NCBI GenBank assembly: GCA_964369525.1
Contig: CAYJEW010000034.1
Location: 1-19,342 of the forward strand
From: JAAYCI01 sp964369525
Lineage (GTDB): Bacteria > Bacillota > Clostridia > Oscillospirales > Ruminococcaceae
Length of the DNA stretch: 19,342 bases
Reading direction: 5' to 3'
The notes under the pieces are model-generated. The model saw only the letters and a program-made list of their open reading frames with translations. It did no database searches and was not told the origin of the DNA. The position numbers and the translations under genes were made by a program. Below, in pieces: positions 1 through 7,153 of the stretch (positions are counted from its first letter, which is position 1; the number at the start of each line of letters is the position of its first letter).

Positions 1-429
1 ACCGACCTATTTGGTGAGCAGGCTGTTTTGTGCGGCGGCGTTACCGAGCTGATGAAAGCAGGCTTTGAAACGCTGGTAGAAGCAGGCTATGAGCCCGAGA
101 TGGCATACTTTGAGTGTGTGCATGAGATGAAGCTTATTGTAGACCTAATTAACGAGGGCGGGTTTGATTACATGCGTTACTCTATTTCTAACACAGCAGA
201 GTACGGCGATTACCGCACTGGTCCGCGCGTTATAACCGACGAAAGCCGCCAGGCTATGAAGCAGGTGCTACACGAGATACAAACAGGCGTATTTGCCAGT
301 GAGTTTGTGCAAGAGATGGGCAGCGGCGGCAAGGCACGCTTTTTGGCAACCCGCCGCCGCGAGAGTGAGCACCAGGTGGAAACGGTTGGCCGCGAGCTGC
401 GTGGCATGATGAGCTGGCTGAAAAAATAA
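1..429 (+). CDS. ilvC: Ketol-acid reductoisomerase, C-terminal part (5' end outside window)
   Basis: The open frame runs in from base 1 and gives the last 142 residues of IlvC, which performs the NADPH- and Mg-dependent isomerisation and reduction of acetolactate or acetohydroxybutyrate in valine and isoleucine synthesis. Visible family blocks are TDLFGEQAVLCGG at the very start, the helical core with YFECVHEMKLIVDL, and SISNTAEYGDYRTGPRVI, all from the all-helical knotted C-terminal domain that carries metal and substrate ligands. The N-terminal Rossmann NADPH domain lies upstream of the window. It ends in TAA at 427-429, 29 bases before ilvD, so the two are surely co-transcribed. The gene looks intact as far as it is visible. 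The family identification is secure; the cofactor preference cannot be judged because the Rossmann loop is missing. Confidence 0.96.
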   Translation, partial: TDLFGEQAVLCGGVTELMKAGFETLVEAGYEPEMAYFECVHEMKLIVDLINEGGFDYMRYSISNTAEYGDYRTGPRVITDESRQAMKQVLHEIQTGVFASEFVQEMGSGGKARFLATRRRESEHQVETVGRELRGMMSWLKK

Positions 430-458
430 GGTGCCGGTAAGCAGAATGGAGGCAGGCC

Positions 459-2126
459 ATGAGAAAAGAGCAGAGTAAAAATGTGATGCAGGGCGTAGAG
501 CGTGCGCCAAATCGCAGCTTGTTTTATGCAATGGGCTATACGCCGGAAGAGTTGCAGCGCCCTTTAATAGGTGTTGTTAGCGCGTTTTCGGAGGTTGTGC
601 CGGGGCATATCCATCTAGACAAGCTGGCCGAGGCGGTAAAAGCCGGCGTGCGTATGGCGGGGGGTACCCCTATATTAGTGCCTGCCATAGGCGTGTGCGA
701 CGGCATTGCAATGGGCCATGAAGGTATGCGGTACAGCCTGCCCTCCAGAGAGCTTATATGCGACAGCGTTGAAACCATGGCTAAAAGCCATGGGTTTGAT
801 GCGCTGGTGCTTGTGCCAAACTGCGATAAGATTGTACCGGGTATGATTATGGCCGCAGCGCGGCTAAACCTACCCACAGTGCTGGTAAGCGGCGGGCCGA
901 TGATGGCAGGCAGCAATGATGGGCAAGAGATTAGCCTATCTAATATTTTTGAGGCTGTGGGCGCACGCAAAGCGGGTATGATTGACGATGAAGAGCTAAG
1001 CGAGTATGAACAGGGCTGCTGCCCTGGCTGCGGAAGCTGCGCAGGAATGTACACAGCAAACAGCATGAACTGCCTTTCAGAGGCGCTGGGCATTGCGCTG
1101 CCGGGTAATGGCACAATTCCGGCCGTTAATGCAAAGCGGGTACAGCTGGCAAAGCGTGCAGGCATGCAGGTAATGGAGCTTTTAGAAAAGGGTATAAAAG
1201 CCAGAGATATAATTAGCCAAAAGGCTGTTGTGAATGCGTTTAGCTGCGATATGGCGCTTGGGTGTAGCACCAACAGCGTGCTTCACCTGCTTGCTATAGC
1301 TAATGAGGCGCAGGTGGAACTAACGCTGCAAGACATTGCCAAAATTAGCAGCCAAACCCCAAACCTATGCCATCTTGCGCCTGCAGGCCCAAGCCATATT
1401 CAAGACCTGGATACAGCAGGCGGTGTGCAGGCGGTTTTGGCAGAGCTTGCAAAGATTGGCAAGATAGATACATCGCTAATTACCTGCACAGGCAAAACCG
1501 TGGGCGAAAACATTGCCAAAGCGGCAAACCGCAACCCCGAGGTGATACGCCCTATAGAGCAGCCGTTTTCTCAGGTTGGCGGCATAGCGGTGCTGTGGGG
1601 TAATATTGCGCAAGATGGCGCCATTGTAAAGCAAAGTGCGGTAGCCCCCGAGATGATGCAGCACGAAGGGCCCGCACGTGTGTTTAACAGCGAAGACGAC
1701 GCTATTGCGGCTATATATGCAGGCGGTATTAAAAAAGGCGATGTGGTGGTGATTCGCTTTGAGGGACCGCGTGGCGGGCCGGGCATGCGAGAGATGCTAA
1801 ACCCCACCAGCGCACTGGCAGGCATGAAGCTAGATAAGGATGTGGCGCTTATTACCGATGGGCGCTTTTCGGGCGCGTCGCGCGGTGCGTCTATTGGGCA
1901 TGTAAGCCCCGAGGCCGCCAGCGGTGGCGCAATTGCGCTTATCCAAGAGGGCGATGTTATTGAAATAGACATTGCGGCAGGCAAGCTTAATGTTAAGCTT
2001 AGTGACGAGCAGTTGCAGCAGCGCAGAGCGGAATATAAACCGTTAGAGCGTAAAATAAGCAGTCGATGGTTAGCAAGGTATGCACGCATGGTATCCAGCG
2101 CAGATAAGGGCGCAGTACTTGATTAA
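459..2126 (+). CDS. ilvD: Dihydroxy-acid dehydratase
   Basis: This 555-residue protein dehydrates dihydroxy-isovalerate and dihydroxy-methylvalerate, the step after IlvC in valine, leucine and isoleucine synthesis. The length is normal for the family. Iron-sulfur ligand candidates are Cys122 in PNCDKIVPG and Cys194 in CGSCAGMYTANSMNC; the early segment reads VVPGHIHL, without the extra PCN cysteine of oxygen-stable [2Fe-2S] members. That resembles the E. coli type with a labile [4Fe-4S] cluster and suits an anaerobe (inference). Other family blocks are CDGIAMGHEGM near residue 80, LGCSTNSVLHL, EGPRGGPGMREM, and ITDGRFSGASRGASIGHVSPEAA near the C terminus. The ATG follows GGAGG (448-452) by six bases. 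It is second in the visible part of the ilv operon; no terminator hairpin follows directly, so some read-through into the next gene is possible. Confidence 0.97.
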   Translation: MRKEQSKNVMQGVERAPNRSLFYAMGYTPEELQRPLIGVVSAFSEVVPGHIHLDKLAEAVKAGVRMAGGTPILVPAIGVCDGIAMGHEGMRYSLPSRELICDSVETMAKSHGFDALVLVPNCDKIVPGMIMAAARLNLPTVLVSGGPMMAGSNDGQEISLSNIFEAVGARKAGMIDDEELSEYEQGCCPGCGSCAGMYTANSMNCLSEALGIALPGNGTIPAVNAKRVQLAKRAGMQVMELLEKGIKARDIISQKAVVNAFSCDMALGCSTNSVLHLLAIANEAQVELTLQDIAKISSQTPNLCHLAPAGPSHIQDLDTAGGVQAVLAELAKIGKIDTSLITCTGKTVGENIAKAANRNPEVIRPIEQPFSQVGGIAVLWGNIAQDGAIVKQSAVAPEMMQHEGPARVFNSEDDAIAAIYAGGIKKGDVVVIRFEGPRGGPGMREMLNPTSALAGMKLDKDVALITDGRFSGASRGASIGHVSPEAASGGAIALIQEGDVIEIDIAAGKLNVKLSDEQLQQRRAEYKPLERKISSRWLARYARMVSSADKGAVLD

Positions 2127-2134
2127 TTAGTGCC

Positions 2135-2162
2135 TTGTAAAGTTTGCGTTTTTTACTAAAAT
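2135..2162 (+). promoter_or_regulatory. Candidate sigma-A promoter for the 2203 gene
   Basis: TTGTAA (2135-2140) and TAAAAT (2157-2162) are 16 bases apart in the A/T-rich gap after ilvD. The -35 is weak (4 of 6) and the -10 good (5 of 6). Predicted start is near 2169. The following gene could also be reached by read-through from ilvD. Confidence 0.35.
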
Positions 2163-2171
2163 ATGCTATTT

Positions 2172-2189
2172 TTACAAGTAGTATTGTAA
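2172..2189. repeat. Inverted repeat TTACAA-N6-TTGTAA
   Basis: A perfect 6-base inverted repeat with a 6-base spacer lies just downstream of the predicted transcription start and ends 13 bases before the ATG at 2203. Its size and position fit a small operator for a dimeric repressor, but 6-base arms in A/T-rich DNA can arise by chance. Confidence 0.25.
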
Positions 2190-2202
2190 GAGGGGGCAGG
2201 GA

Positions 2203-2844
2203 ATGGATAACGAGCGTAAGGGCGTACCACCACAAGCGCCGCCGCAGATAACTGCACAGCAGGCAGGCAGAATGCAAGAGCCATCATCTGGCCGTGCGTC
2301 GGAGCCACAGGGCGGTGGAGTAGAGGCCAAGAAAAAAACACCTGCCCGTGAGGCTATGCTTCTTTCGGTAGTGGTAGTGTTACTTTTGGCGCTGGCCACA
2401 TGGTTTATTGTGTTTGCGCTGGGCTCTGGCAAAACGCCGTCGCAGGCGGTGGCCGAAGCAGCCGAGGCGGGCTTTGGCGTGCAGGAAGAGCTGGTGCGTG
2501 TTAGCCTGCCAGGGCAGGGGGAGCGCTCGCTGTTTTTCTACATAAGTGACGACGAGCTTGCTTGTGCAATTTTACAGCGTGGTGCAGGCGGCTATGATGT
2601 GCTGGATATATCGGGGCATCTGCCGCTTACCAGTAACGACAGAGCGGGTGTGTGGATGGCGGCCAGCATGCCAAGCAGTGCAGATGAGTATCTGGTATTT
2701 GGCCTGCTGTATGACCCGGAATTATCCTCGGTAGAGGTGGACGGCATACCCGCAGTTGTTATAAATACAGGCGTATACCGCTGCTGGTACTATTTAGGCG
2801 AGGGGAATATCTCGATAAACTCCGAGTCTGTTGTATACAGCTAG
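2203..2844 (+). CDS. Hypothetical single-pass membrane protein
   Basis: I do not recognise a family for this 213-residue protein. Residues 1-50 are polar and rich in Pro, Gln and Gly, ending in a basic cluster (KKK at 43-45). One strong membrane helix spans about 51-73. The remaining roughly 140 residues are mixed alpha/beta in character, acidic, and probably face outside, given the basic cytoplasmic flank. The pattern is that of an anchored exported domain, not of a transporter. There is no lipobox and no cleavable signal, because the helix is internal. The ATG has AGGGGG (2191-2196) seven bases ahead. It sits alone between ilvD and a strong terminator, with a possible promoter of its own. 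A surface or envelope role is only inferred from topology. Confidence 0.8.
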   Translation: MDNERKGVPPQAPPQITAQQAGRMQEPSSGRASEPQGGGVEAKKKTPAREAMLLSVVVVLLLALATWFIVFALGSGKTPSQAVAEAAEAGFGVQEELVRVSLPGQGERSLFFYISDDELACAILQRGAGGYDVLDISGHLPLTSNDRAGVWMAASMPSSADEYLVFGLLYDPELSSVEVDGIPAVVINTGVYRCWYYLGEGNISINSESVVYS

Positions 2845-2863
2845 TACGAGAAAAAAAGCAGAA

Positions 2864-2900
2864 CATCCGATGTGAAAATTTTCACATCGGATGATTTTTT
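2864..2900 (+). terminator. Bidirectional rho-independent terminator
   Basis: A 30-base perfect palindrome (2864-2893, arm CATCCGATGTGAAAA) is followed on the plus strand by ATTTTTTAT and preceded by an A-run at 2851-2857 that becomes a T-run for minus-strand transcripts. It lies between converging genes, 19 bases after one stop and 25 bases before the other, so it can serve both. Confidence 0.88.
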
Positions 2901-2918
2901 ATATGTACTTATTTTTAA

Positions 2919-3268
2919 CTAGCTGCGTAGGATTTTGTCCATTGTTTTACCCTTGGCCAGCTCGTCTATTAGCTTATCAAGATAGCGTATTTCTTTCATG
3001 ATAGGCTCTTGTATTTCGGCAATTTTAACGCCGCAGATAGAGCCTGTGATTAGCGCTCTGTTTGGGTGGGGTGCAGGCGCTGTGCTGAAAAAACTTTCCA
3101 TGCTAACCGCATCGTCTATTTTTTGCTGTAGCTCGTCTTGGGTATAGCCGGTGAGCCAGCAGATTATTTGGTTTACCTCGTCGGCTGTTCGGCCCTTTTT
3201 TTGGCTTTTGCAATATATAGTGGATACATGTTGCTAAACTGCATGCTATATACTTTGTTTTCGCTCAT
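2919..3268 (-). pseudogene. DUF2200-family protein, frameshifted
   Basis: Two reading frames together spell one DUF2200-like protein of about 116 residues. The start at 3268 (ATG, with GGAGG at 3280-3276) gives MSENKVYSMQFSNMYPLYIAKAKK and then a stop about 10 codons on. The neighbouring frame continues as KGRTADEVNQIICWLTGYTQ and on through PNRALITGSICGV to MKEIRYLDKLIDELAKGKTMDKILRS. The break lies in a run of seven A on the minus strand (3202-3196); one more A, or a -1 ribosomal slip on that run, restores the full protein. The family is small, cytoplasmic and of unknown function. It starts 20 bases after the MATE stop, so it is the second gene of that unit. A homopolymer sequencing error, a true mutation, or slippage are all possible; the downstream part shows no decay, which speaks against an old pseudogene. 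Confidence 0.8.
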
Positions 3269-3288
3269 GTGAGAACCTCCAGAGATGA

Positions 3289-4695
3289 TTACTGCAGAAG
3301 TGGGGATTCGGCGGCGCGTGCTTTAAGCTCTGGCATGATGGTGAGCAGCATGGTGGCGTAGCAGGCTACACCGCCTATTAGGTTGGAGATAGGCTCTGCA
3401 AGAAATACACCGTTTACGCCAAGGTTAAACAGGTGTGGCAGTAAAAGCGTTAGTGGTGTTACAATAAAAGCTTTGCGCAGCAGCGAAAAGAATACGGCTC
3501 TTTTTGCTTTGCCCAGTGCCACAAAAATATTTTGCGCCACAAACTGAAAAGACATAAACAAAAACCCAACGAAATATATGCGCAAAGAGGGCACCGCAGC
3601 CGCAATTAATGCAGCATCGTTTGTGAAAATACCAATAAAAAACGAAGGGAAGAAAAATACCAGCCCCCACGCAGCTAGTGTAAAGCAAAAACAAACAATG
3701 GTGGTAAAGCGTATAGCTTGCTTTACCCTGTCGAACGCTTTTGCACCATAATTAAAGCTAAGCACGGGCGAAGCGCCGTTTGCAAGCCCGTATACCGGCA
3801 AGATGAACATCTCTCGGATAGAGCCAAGAACGGTCATAACGCCCACATAAATGTCGCCGCCAAATTGCTGTAAAGTAATGTTGCAAACGGCCTGTACAAG
3901 GCTGTTAGTAAAGCCTATGGTAAATCCGGTTAACCCAAGGCCTAAAATGCGTTTAATGCGTTTAGCGCGTAGTTTAAGGCCTTTAAACGATATGCGCATA
4001 ACAGTTTTAGGGCCTGTTAGAAACCGTAGTACCCATATGCAAGAGGCACACTGGGACAGTATGGTAGCTAGCGCCGCACCGCGCACGCCCATATCAAGTG
4101 CAAAAATAAACAAAGGGTCCAGCACAATGTTAAGGCCTGCGCCCAGCACTATGGTTAGCATACCAACCCGCCCAAAGCCTTGGCTATTGATAAACGGGTT
4201 CATACCAAGCGTAACCATAACAGCGATGCTACCTAGAAGGTACACAACAATATACTCGCTTGCATATGAAAATGTGGCGTCGCTCGCGCCAAAAAGATAC
4301 AAAAGAGGGCGGTGAAAAGCAATGCCCACTACGGTTAGCAAAGCCCCTGTGGCTAAAAGCAAAACAAAAGAGGTGTTCATAATTTTTGCGGCTTCGTCGT
4401 TGTCGCCTTGGCCGCGCATAATTGTGGCTAAAGGCGCGCCGCCTGAGCCGAAAAGGTTTGCAAAGGCGGTTACCATCATGATAATAGGAAAACAAACCCC
4501 CACACCGGTAAGTGCCAAAGCGCCGCTACCTTCAATGCGTCCTATATAAATGCGGTCTACAATCGTGTAAAGCAGGTTTAGCACTTGCGCCAGCGTCATT
4601 GGGATAGCCACTGCTAAAATTGCGCGCTCTACCCGACCTTTAGAAAAATCGGTTTGCTGGGATTTCAATAGGCCATCTTCTTTCTTGCAGTACAT
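3289..4695 (-). CDS. MATE-family multidrug/cation efflux transporter
   Basis: This is an integral membrane protein of up to 468 residues, the usual MATE length, with about 12 hydrophobic segments arranged as two similar halves. Family marks are the N-terminal FSKGRVERAILAVAIPMTLAQVLN region, YTIVDRIYIGR, and GSGGAPLATIMRGQGD after the second helix. MATE proteins expel cationic drugs or metabolites in exchange for Na+ or H+; the substrate cannot be read from sequence. The start is unsure: ATG 4695 has no clear ribosome site, while TTG at 4668 (residue 10) has GAAAGAAG at a suitable distance and would place the protein start near the family norm. It is divergent from the nfnA operon and followed 20 bases later by the DUF2200 gene. 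No adjacent regulator is present. Confidence 0.92.
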   Translation of the reverse strand: MYCKKEDGLLKSQQTDFSKGRVERAILAVAIPMTLAQVLNLLYTIVDRIYIGRIEGSGALALTGVGVCFPIIMMVTAFANLFGSGGAPLATIMRGQGDNDEAAKIMNTSFVLLLATGALLTVVGIAFHRPLLYLFGASDATFSYASEYIVVYLLGSIAVMVTLGMNPFINSQGFGRVGMLTIVLGAGLNIVLDPLFIFALDMGVRGAALATILSQCASCIWVLRFLTGPKTVMRISFKGLKLRAKRIKRILGLGLTGFTIGFTNSLVQAVCNITLQQFGGDIYVGVMTVLGSIREMFILPVYGLANGASPVLSFNYGAKAFDRVKQAIRFTTIVCFCFTLAAWGLVFFFPSFFIGIFTNDAALIAAAVPSLRIYFVGFLFMSFQFVAQNIFVALGKAKRAVFFSLLRKAFIVTPLTLLLPHLFNLGVNGVFLAEPISNLIGGVACYATMLLTIMPELKARAAESPLLQ

Positions 4696-4719
4696 ATGTA
4701 TTTATTTAATATCCAGTAA

Positions 4720-4748
4720 AGTTTAGCATAAAAAAATGAAGCCTGCAA
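4720..4748 (-). promoter_or_regulatory. Candidate promoter for the MATE unit
   Basis: Read on the minus strand, TTGCAG (4748-4743) and TAAACT (4725-4720) are 17 bases apart, and TGC directly before the -10 supplies an extended -10. Transcription would begin near 4713, a short leader for either proposed start of the transporter. Confidence 0.42.
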
Positions 4749-4775
4749 ATAAGTTGCGTATATAGGAAAGAAACG

Positions 4776-4805
4776 TTGACTAAGCATTATTGGCTTTGAT
4801 ATACT
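4776..4805 (+). promoter_or_regulatory. Sigma-A promoter of the nfnAB operon, with about 107-base leader
   Basis: TTGACT (4776-4781) and TATACT (4800-4805) are each 5 of 6 to consensus with an 18-base spacer; the start would be near 4812. The leader up to 4918 carries CATCATGATG (4851-4860) and a small mismatch-containing hairpin (4870-4884) followed by TTTTTATTT. The latter is a weak attenuator-like element just before the ribosome site; I recognise no riboswitch class. Confidence 0.65.
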
Positions 4806-4918
4806 TATACAAATATGGAGATATTTACAAAATGTTTTAGCGGTAATTAGCATCATGATGTTTGCCGGCGCACCTTTTTGGAGCTTTTTATTTGCATTTT
4901 AATGGGAGGGCTATATAA

Positions 4919-5761
4919 GTGAACACAATTGTTGAAAAACAAGCGCTTAATAATACCGTGTGCCGCATGGTGGTTAGCGCACCGCTTATTGCAAAAAAGG
5001 CGCAACCCGGCCAGTTTGTGATAGTGCGCCCGCAAGACGATAGCGAGCGCATACCGCTTACTATATCGGATTATGACAGAGAGCGTGGCACAATAACTAT
5101 TGTGTTTCAGATTGTGGGCGGCGGAACAAAACAGCTAAACGCACTGCAAGAGGGCGACAGCATAAAAGATTTTGTGGGTCCACTTGGCAAAGCCAGCGAG
5201 CTGGAGGGCCTTAAAAAGGTGGCGGTTGTGGGCGGCGGTGTGGGTTGTGCTATAGCGTACCCCGTAGCCAAAAAACTGCATCAGCTTGGTGCTACGGTAC
5301 ACAGCGTTGTGGGCTTTCGCAATAAAGATTTAGTTATTTTAGAGCGTGAGTTTAGCGACGTGAGCAATGTGTATAAAATAATGACAGACGACGGCAGCTA
5401 TGGCGAAAAAGGGCTTGTTACCCAAGCGTTGCAGCAGCTTATAGACGAGGGCAACACCTATGACGAAGTGGTTGCCATAGGCCCGCTTATTATGATGAAA
5501 TTTGTAGCCGAGCTTACACGCCGCCACAATATAAAAACAACCGTAAGCATGAACCCTGTTATGGTGGATGGCACCGGGATGTGCGGTGGCTGTCGCCTTA
5601 CTGTGGGTGGGCAGACAAAATTTGCATGTATAGACGGCCCTGATTTTGACGGGCACGAGGTGGATTTTGACGAGGCGATGAAACGCGGCGGGGTGTACCG
5701 CGCATTTGAACAGCACATGCGAGAAGATGATTGCAACCTATTAAATGTGGCGGGGGAATAA
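4919..5761 (+). CDS. nfnA: NfnA/PyrK-like flavin and [2Fe-2S] subunit of NADH-dependent ferredoxin:NADP oxidoreductase
   Basis: This 280-residue subunit belongs to the ferredoxin-NADP reductase fold. Order: a beta-barrel FAD domain (RIPLTISDYD near residues 43-52), an NAD-binding Rossmann segment (VAVVGGGVGCAIAYPVAKKL), and a C-terminal [2Fe-2S] site with Cys222, Cys225 and Cys237 plus the preceding Asp217 in VDGTGMCGGC. An Asp-plus-three-Cys ligand set is known for NfnA-type subunits. With NfnB it forms the soluble flavin-bifurcating complex that couples NADH and reduced ferredoxin to NADPH formation. GTG is chosen as the start because GGGAGGG (4904-4910) stands eight bases before it. The gene is first in its operon and three bases from nfnB. 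A PyrK role (dihydroorotate dehydrogenase partner) is less likely because the partner gene is nfnB-like and no pyrD is present. Confidence 0.9.
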   Translation: MNTIVEKQALNNTVCRMVVSAPLIAKKAQPGQFVIVRPQDDSERIPLTISDYDRERGTITIVFQIVGGGTKQLNALQEGDSIKDFVGPLGKASELEGLKKVAVVGGGVGCAIAYPVAKKLHQLGATVHSVVGFRNKDLVILEREFSDVSNVYKIMTDDGSYGEKGLVTQALQQLIDEGNTYDEVVAIGPLIMMKFVAELTRRHNIKTTVSMNPVMVDGTGMCGGCRLTVGGQTKFACIDGPDFDGHEVDFDEAMKRGGVYRAFEQHMREDDCNLLNVAGE

Positions 5762-5764
5762 GAA

Positions 5765-7153
5765 ATGCCAAATATGAGCCCCGAAAAAAATGCAATGCCT
5801 GTGCAATCGGCCCAGCAGCGCAATCAAAACTTCAGCGAGGTAGCGCTGGGGTATTCGGCCGAAGCTGCGGTGGACGAGGCACAGAGGTGCTTACAGTGCA
5901 AGCATAAGCCATGTGTGGCCGGCTGTCCCGTGCAGATAGATATCCCCGGCTTTATAGCGCAGGTGGCCAACAAAGACTTTGCCGCAGCGTACGATGTGCT
6001 GGCCCAGCAAACCAGCCTGCCTGCGGTGTGCGGCAGGGTGTGCCCGCAGGAGAGCCAGTGCGAACAGCTTTGCGTGCGTGGCATAAAGCATGAGCCTGTG
6101 GGTATAGGTAGGCTGGAGCGATTTGTGGCCGACTGGAAGATGCAAAACTCGGCAGATGTGCCAAGCCCGCCTACCTCAAATGGCCACAAGGTGGCGGTTG
6201 TGGGTGCGGGGCCTGCGGGCCTTACAGCGGCAGGTGAGCTTGCAAAAAAAGGTTATGCCGTTAGTGTGTTTGAAGCGCTGCACCGCTCCGGCGGTGTGCT
6301 GGTGTATGGTATACCTGAGTTTCGCCTGCCTAAAGCTATTGTGGAGCAAGAGATAAGCAATTTGCAAGCGCTGGGTGTGGATATACAGACAAACATGGTT
6401 ATTGGCAAGGTGCTTACCGTAGACGAGCTGTTTGAGCAGGGGTACGAGGCGGTATTTATAGGTAGCGGTGCAGGGCTGCCAAAGTTTATGAATATTCCGG
6501 GCGAAGGGCTAAATACGGTTTTTTCTGCCAATGAATTTTTAACACGCATAAACCTAATGGGGGCATGGCAGCAAGGCTCCAGCACCCCTGTAGTGCGTGC
6601 AATGCGCGTGGCGGTTGTGGGGGGCGGCAATGTAGCTATGGACGCCGCCCGCTGTGCAAAACGGCTTGGAGCATCGGAGGTAAGCATTGTGTACCGTCGC
6701 AGCATGGAAGAACTGCCTGCGCGCGCCGAAGAGGTGGAACACGCCGAAGAGGAAGGCATTGTGTTTAAAACACTCACAAATCCACACGAGATACTGGGAG
6801 ATGAGCAAGGCAATGTTACCGGTATGCGATGCGTAAGTTGTGAGCTGGGCGAGCCGGACGATAGCGGCCGCCGCCGTCCTGTGGAGATAGAAGGTAGCGA
6901 CTTTATTATGCCGCTCGATGCTGTAATTATGGCAATAGGTACATCGCCAAATCCGCTTATTCGCAGCACAACGCCGGGCCTTGAGGCACAGCGCTGGGGT
7001 GGGCTTGTGACAAAAGATGAAGCAGGGCAAACCACGCGTGAGGGCGTGTGGGCAGGAGGCGACGCAGTAACAGGCGCCGCAACCGTTATACTGGCTATGG
7101 GGGCAGGTAAAAGCGCCGCTGTGGACATAGACGAATATTTGAGGGATAAATGA
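5765..7153 (+). CDS. nfnB: NfnB (GltD-like) flavin and [4Fe-4S] subunit of NADH-dependent ferredoxin:NADP oxidoreductase
   Basis: The 462-residue protein matches the NADPH-dependent glutamate synthase small-subunit family in length. The N-terminal domain has two cysteine groups for [4Fe-4S] clusters: Cys42, 45, 50, 54 and Cys89, 93, 99, 103. Then come an FAD-binding GAGPAG (147-152) and an NADPH-binding GGGNVAMDAA region beginning near residue 286, and the closing GGDAVTGAATVILAMGAGKSAAVDI that contacts FAD. Directly behind nfnA, this composition identifies the bifurcating NfnAB pair better than a glutamate synthase, whose large subunit is absent here. The ATG follows the nfnA stop by three bases. 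Its last bases overlap the next start as ATGA, implying translational coupling. Annotation pipelines often label this gene gltA or gltD; glutamate synthesis is not supported by the neighbours. Confidence 0.92.
   Translation: MPNMSPEKNAMPVQSAQQRNQNFSEVALGYSAEAAVDEAQRCLQCKHKPCVAGCPVQIDIPGFIAQVANKDFAAAYDVLAQQTSLPAVCGRVCPQESQCEQLCVRGIKHEPVGIGRLERFVADWKMQNSADVPSPPTSNGHKVAVVGAGPAGLTAAGELAKKGYAVSVFEALHRSGGVLVYGIPEFRLPKAIVEQEISNLQALGVDIQTNMVIGKVLTVDELFEQGYEAVFIGSGAGLPKFMNIPGEGLNTVFSANEFLTRINLMGAWQQGSSTPVVRAMRVAVVGGGNVAMDAARCAKRLGASEVSIVYRRSMEELPARAEEVEHAEEEGIVFKTLTNPHEILGDEQGNVTGMRCVSCELGEPDDSGRRRPVEIEGSDFIMPLDAVIMAIGTSPNPLIRSTTPGLEAQRWGGLVTKDEAGQTTREGVWAGGDAVTGAATVILAMGAGKSAAVDIDEYLRDK

Noticed and set aside
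536..1273. Minus-strand ORF of 245 codons opposite ilvD
   Set aside because: Antisense shadow of a conserved gene; no ribosome site and no family resemblance.
4919..5761. PyrK (dihydroorotate dehydrogenase electron-transfer subunit)
   Set aside because: Same fold, but the adjacent gene is the two-cluster GltD-like NfnB and there is no pyrD or other pyrimidine gene.
6253..7128. Long minus-strand ORF (291 codons) opposite nfnB
   Set aside because: Low-complexity Ser/Thr/Pro translation, fully inside a well-identified gene with all its motifs; antisense shadow.
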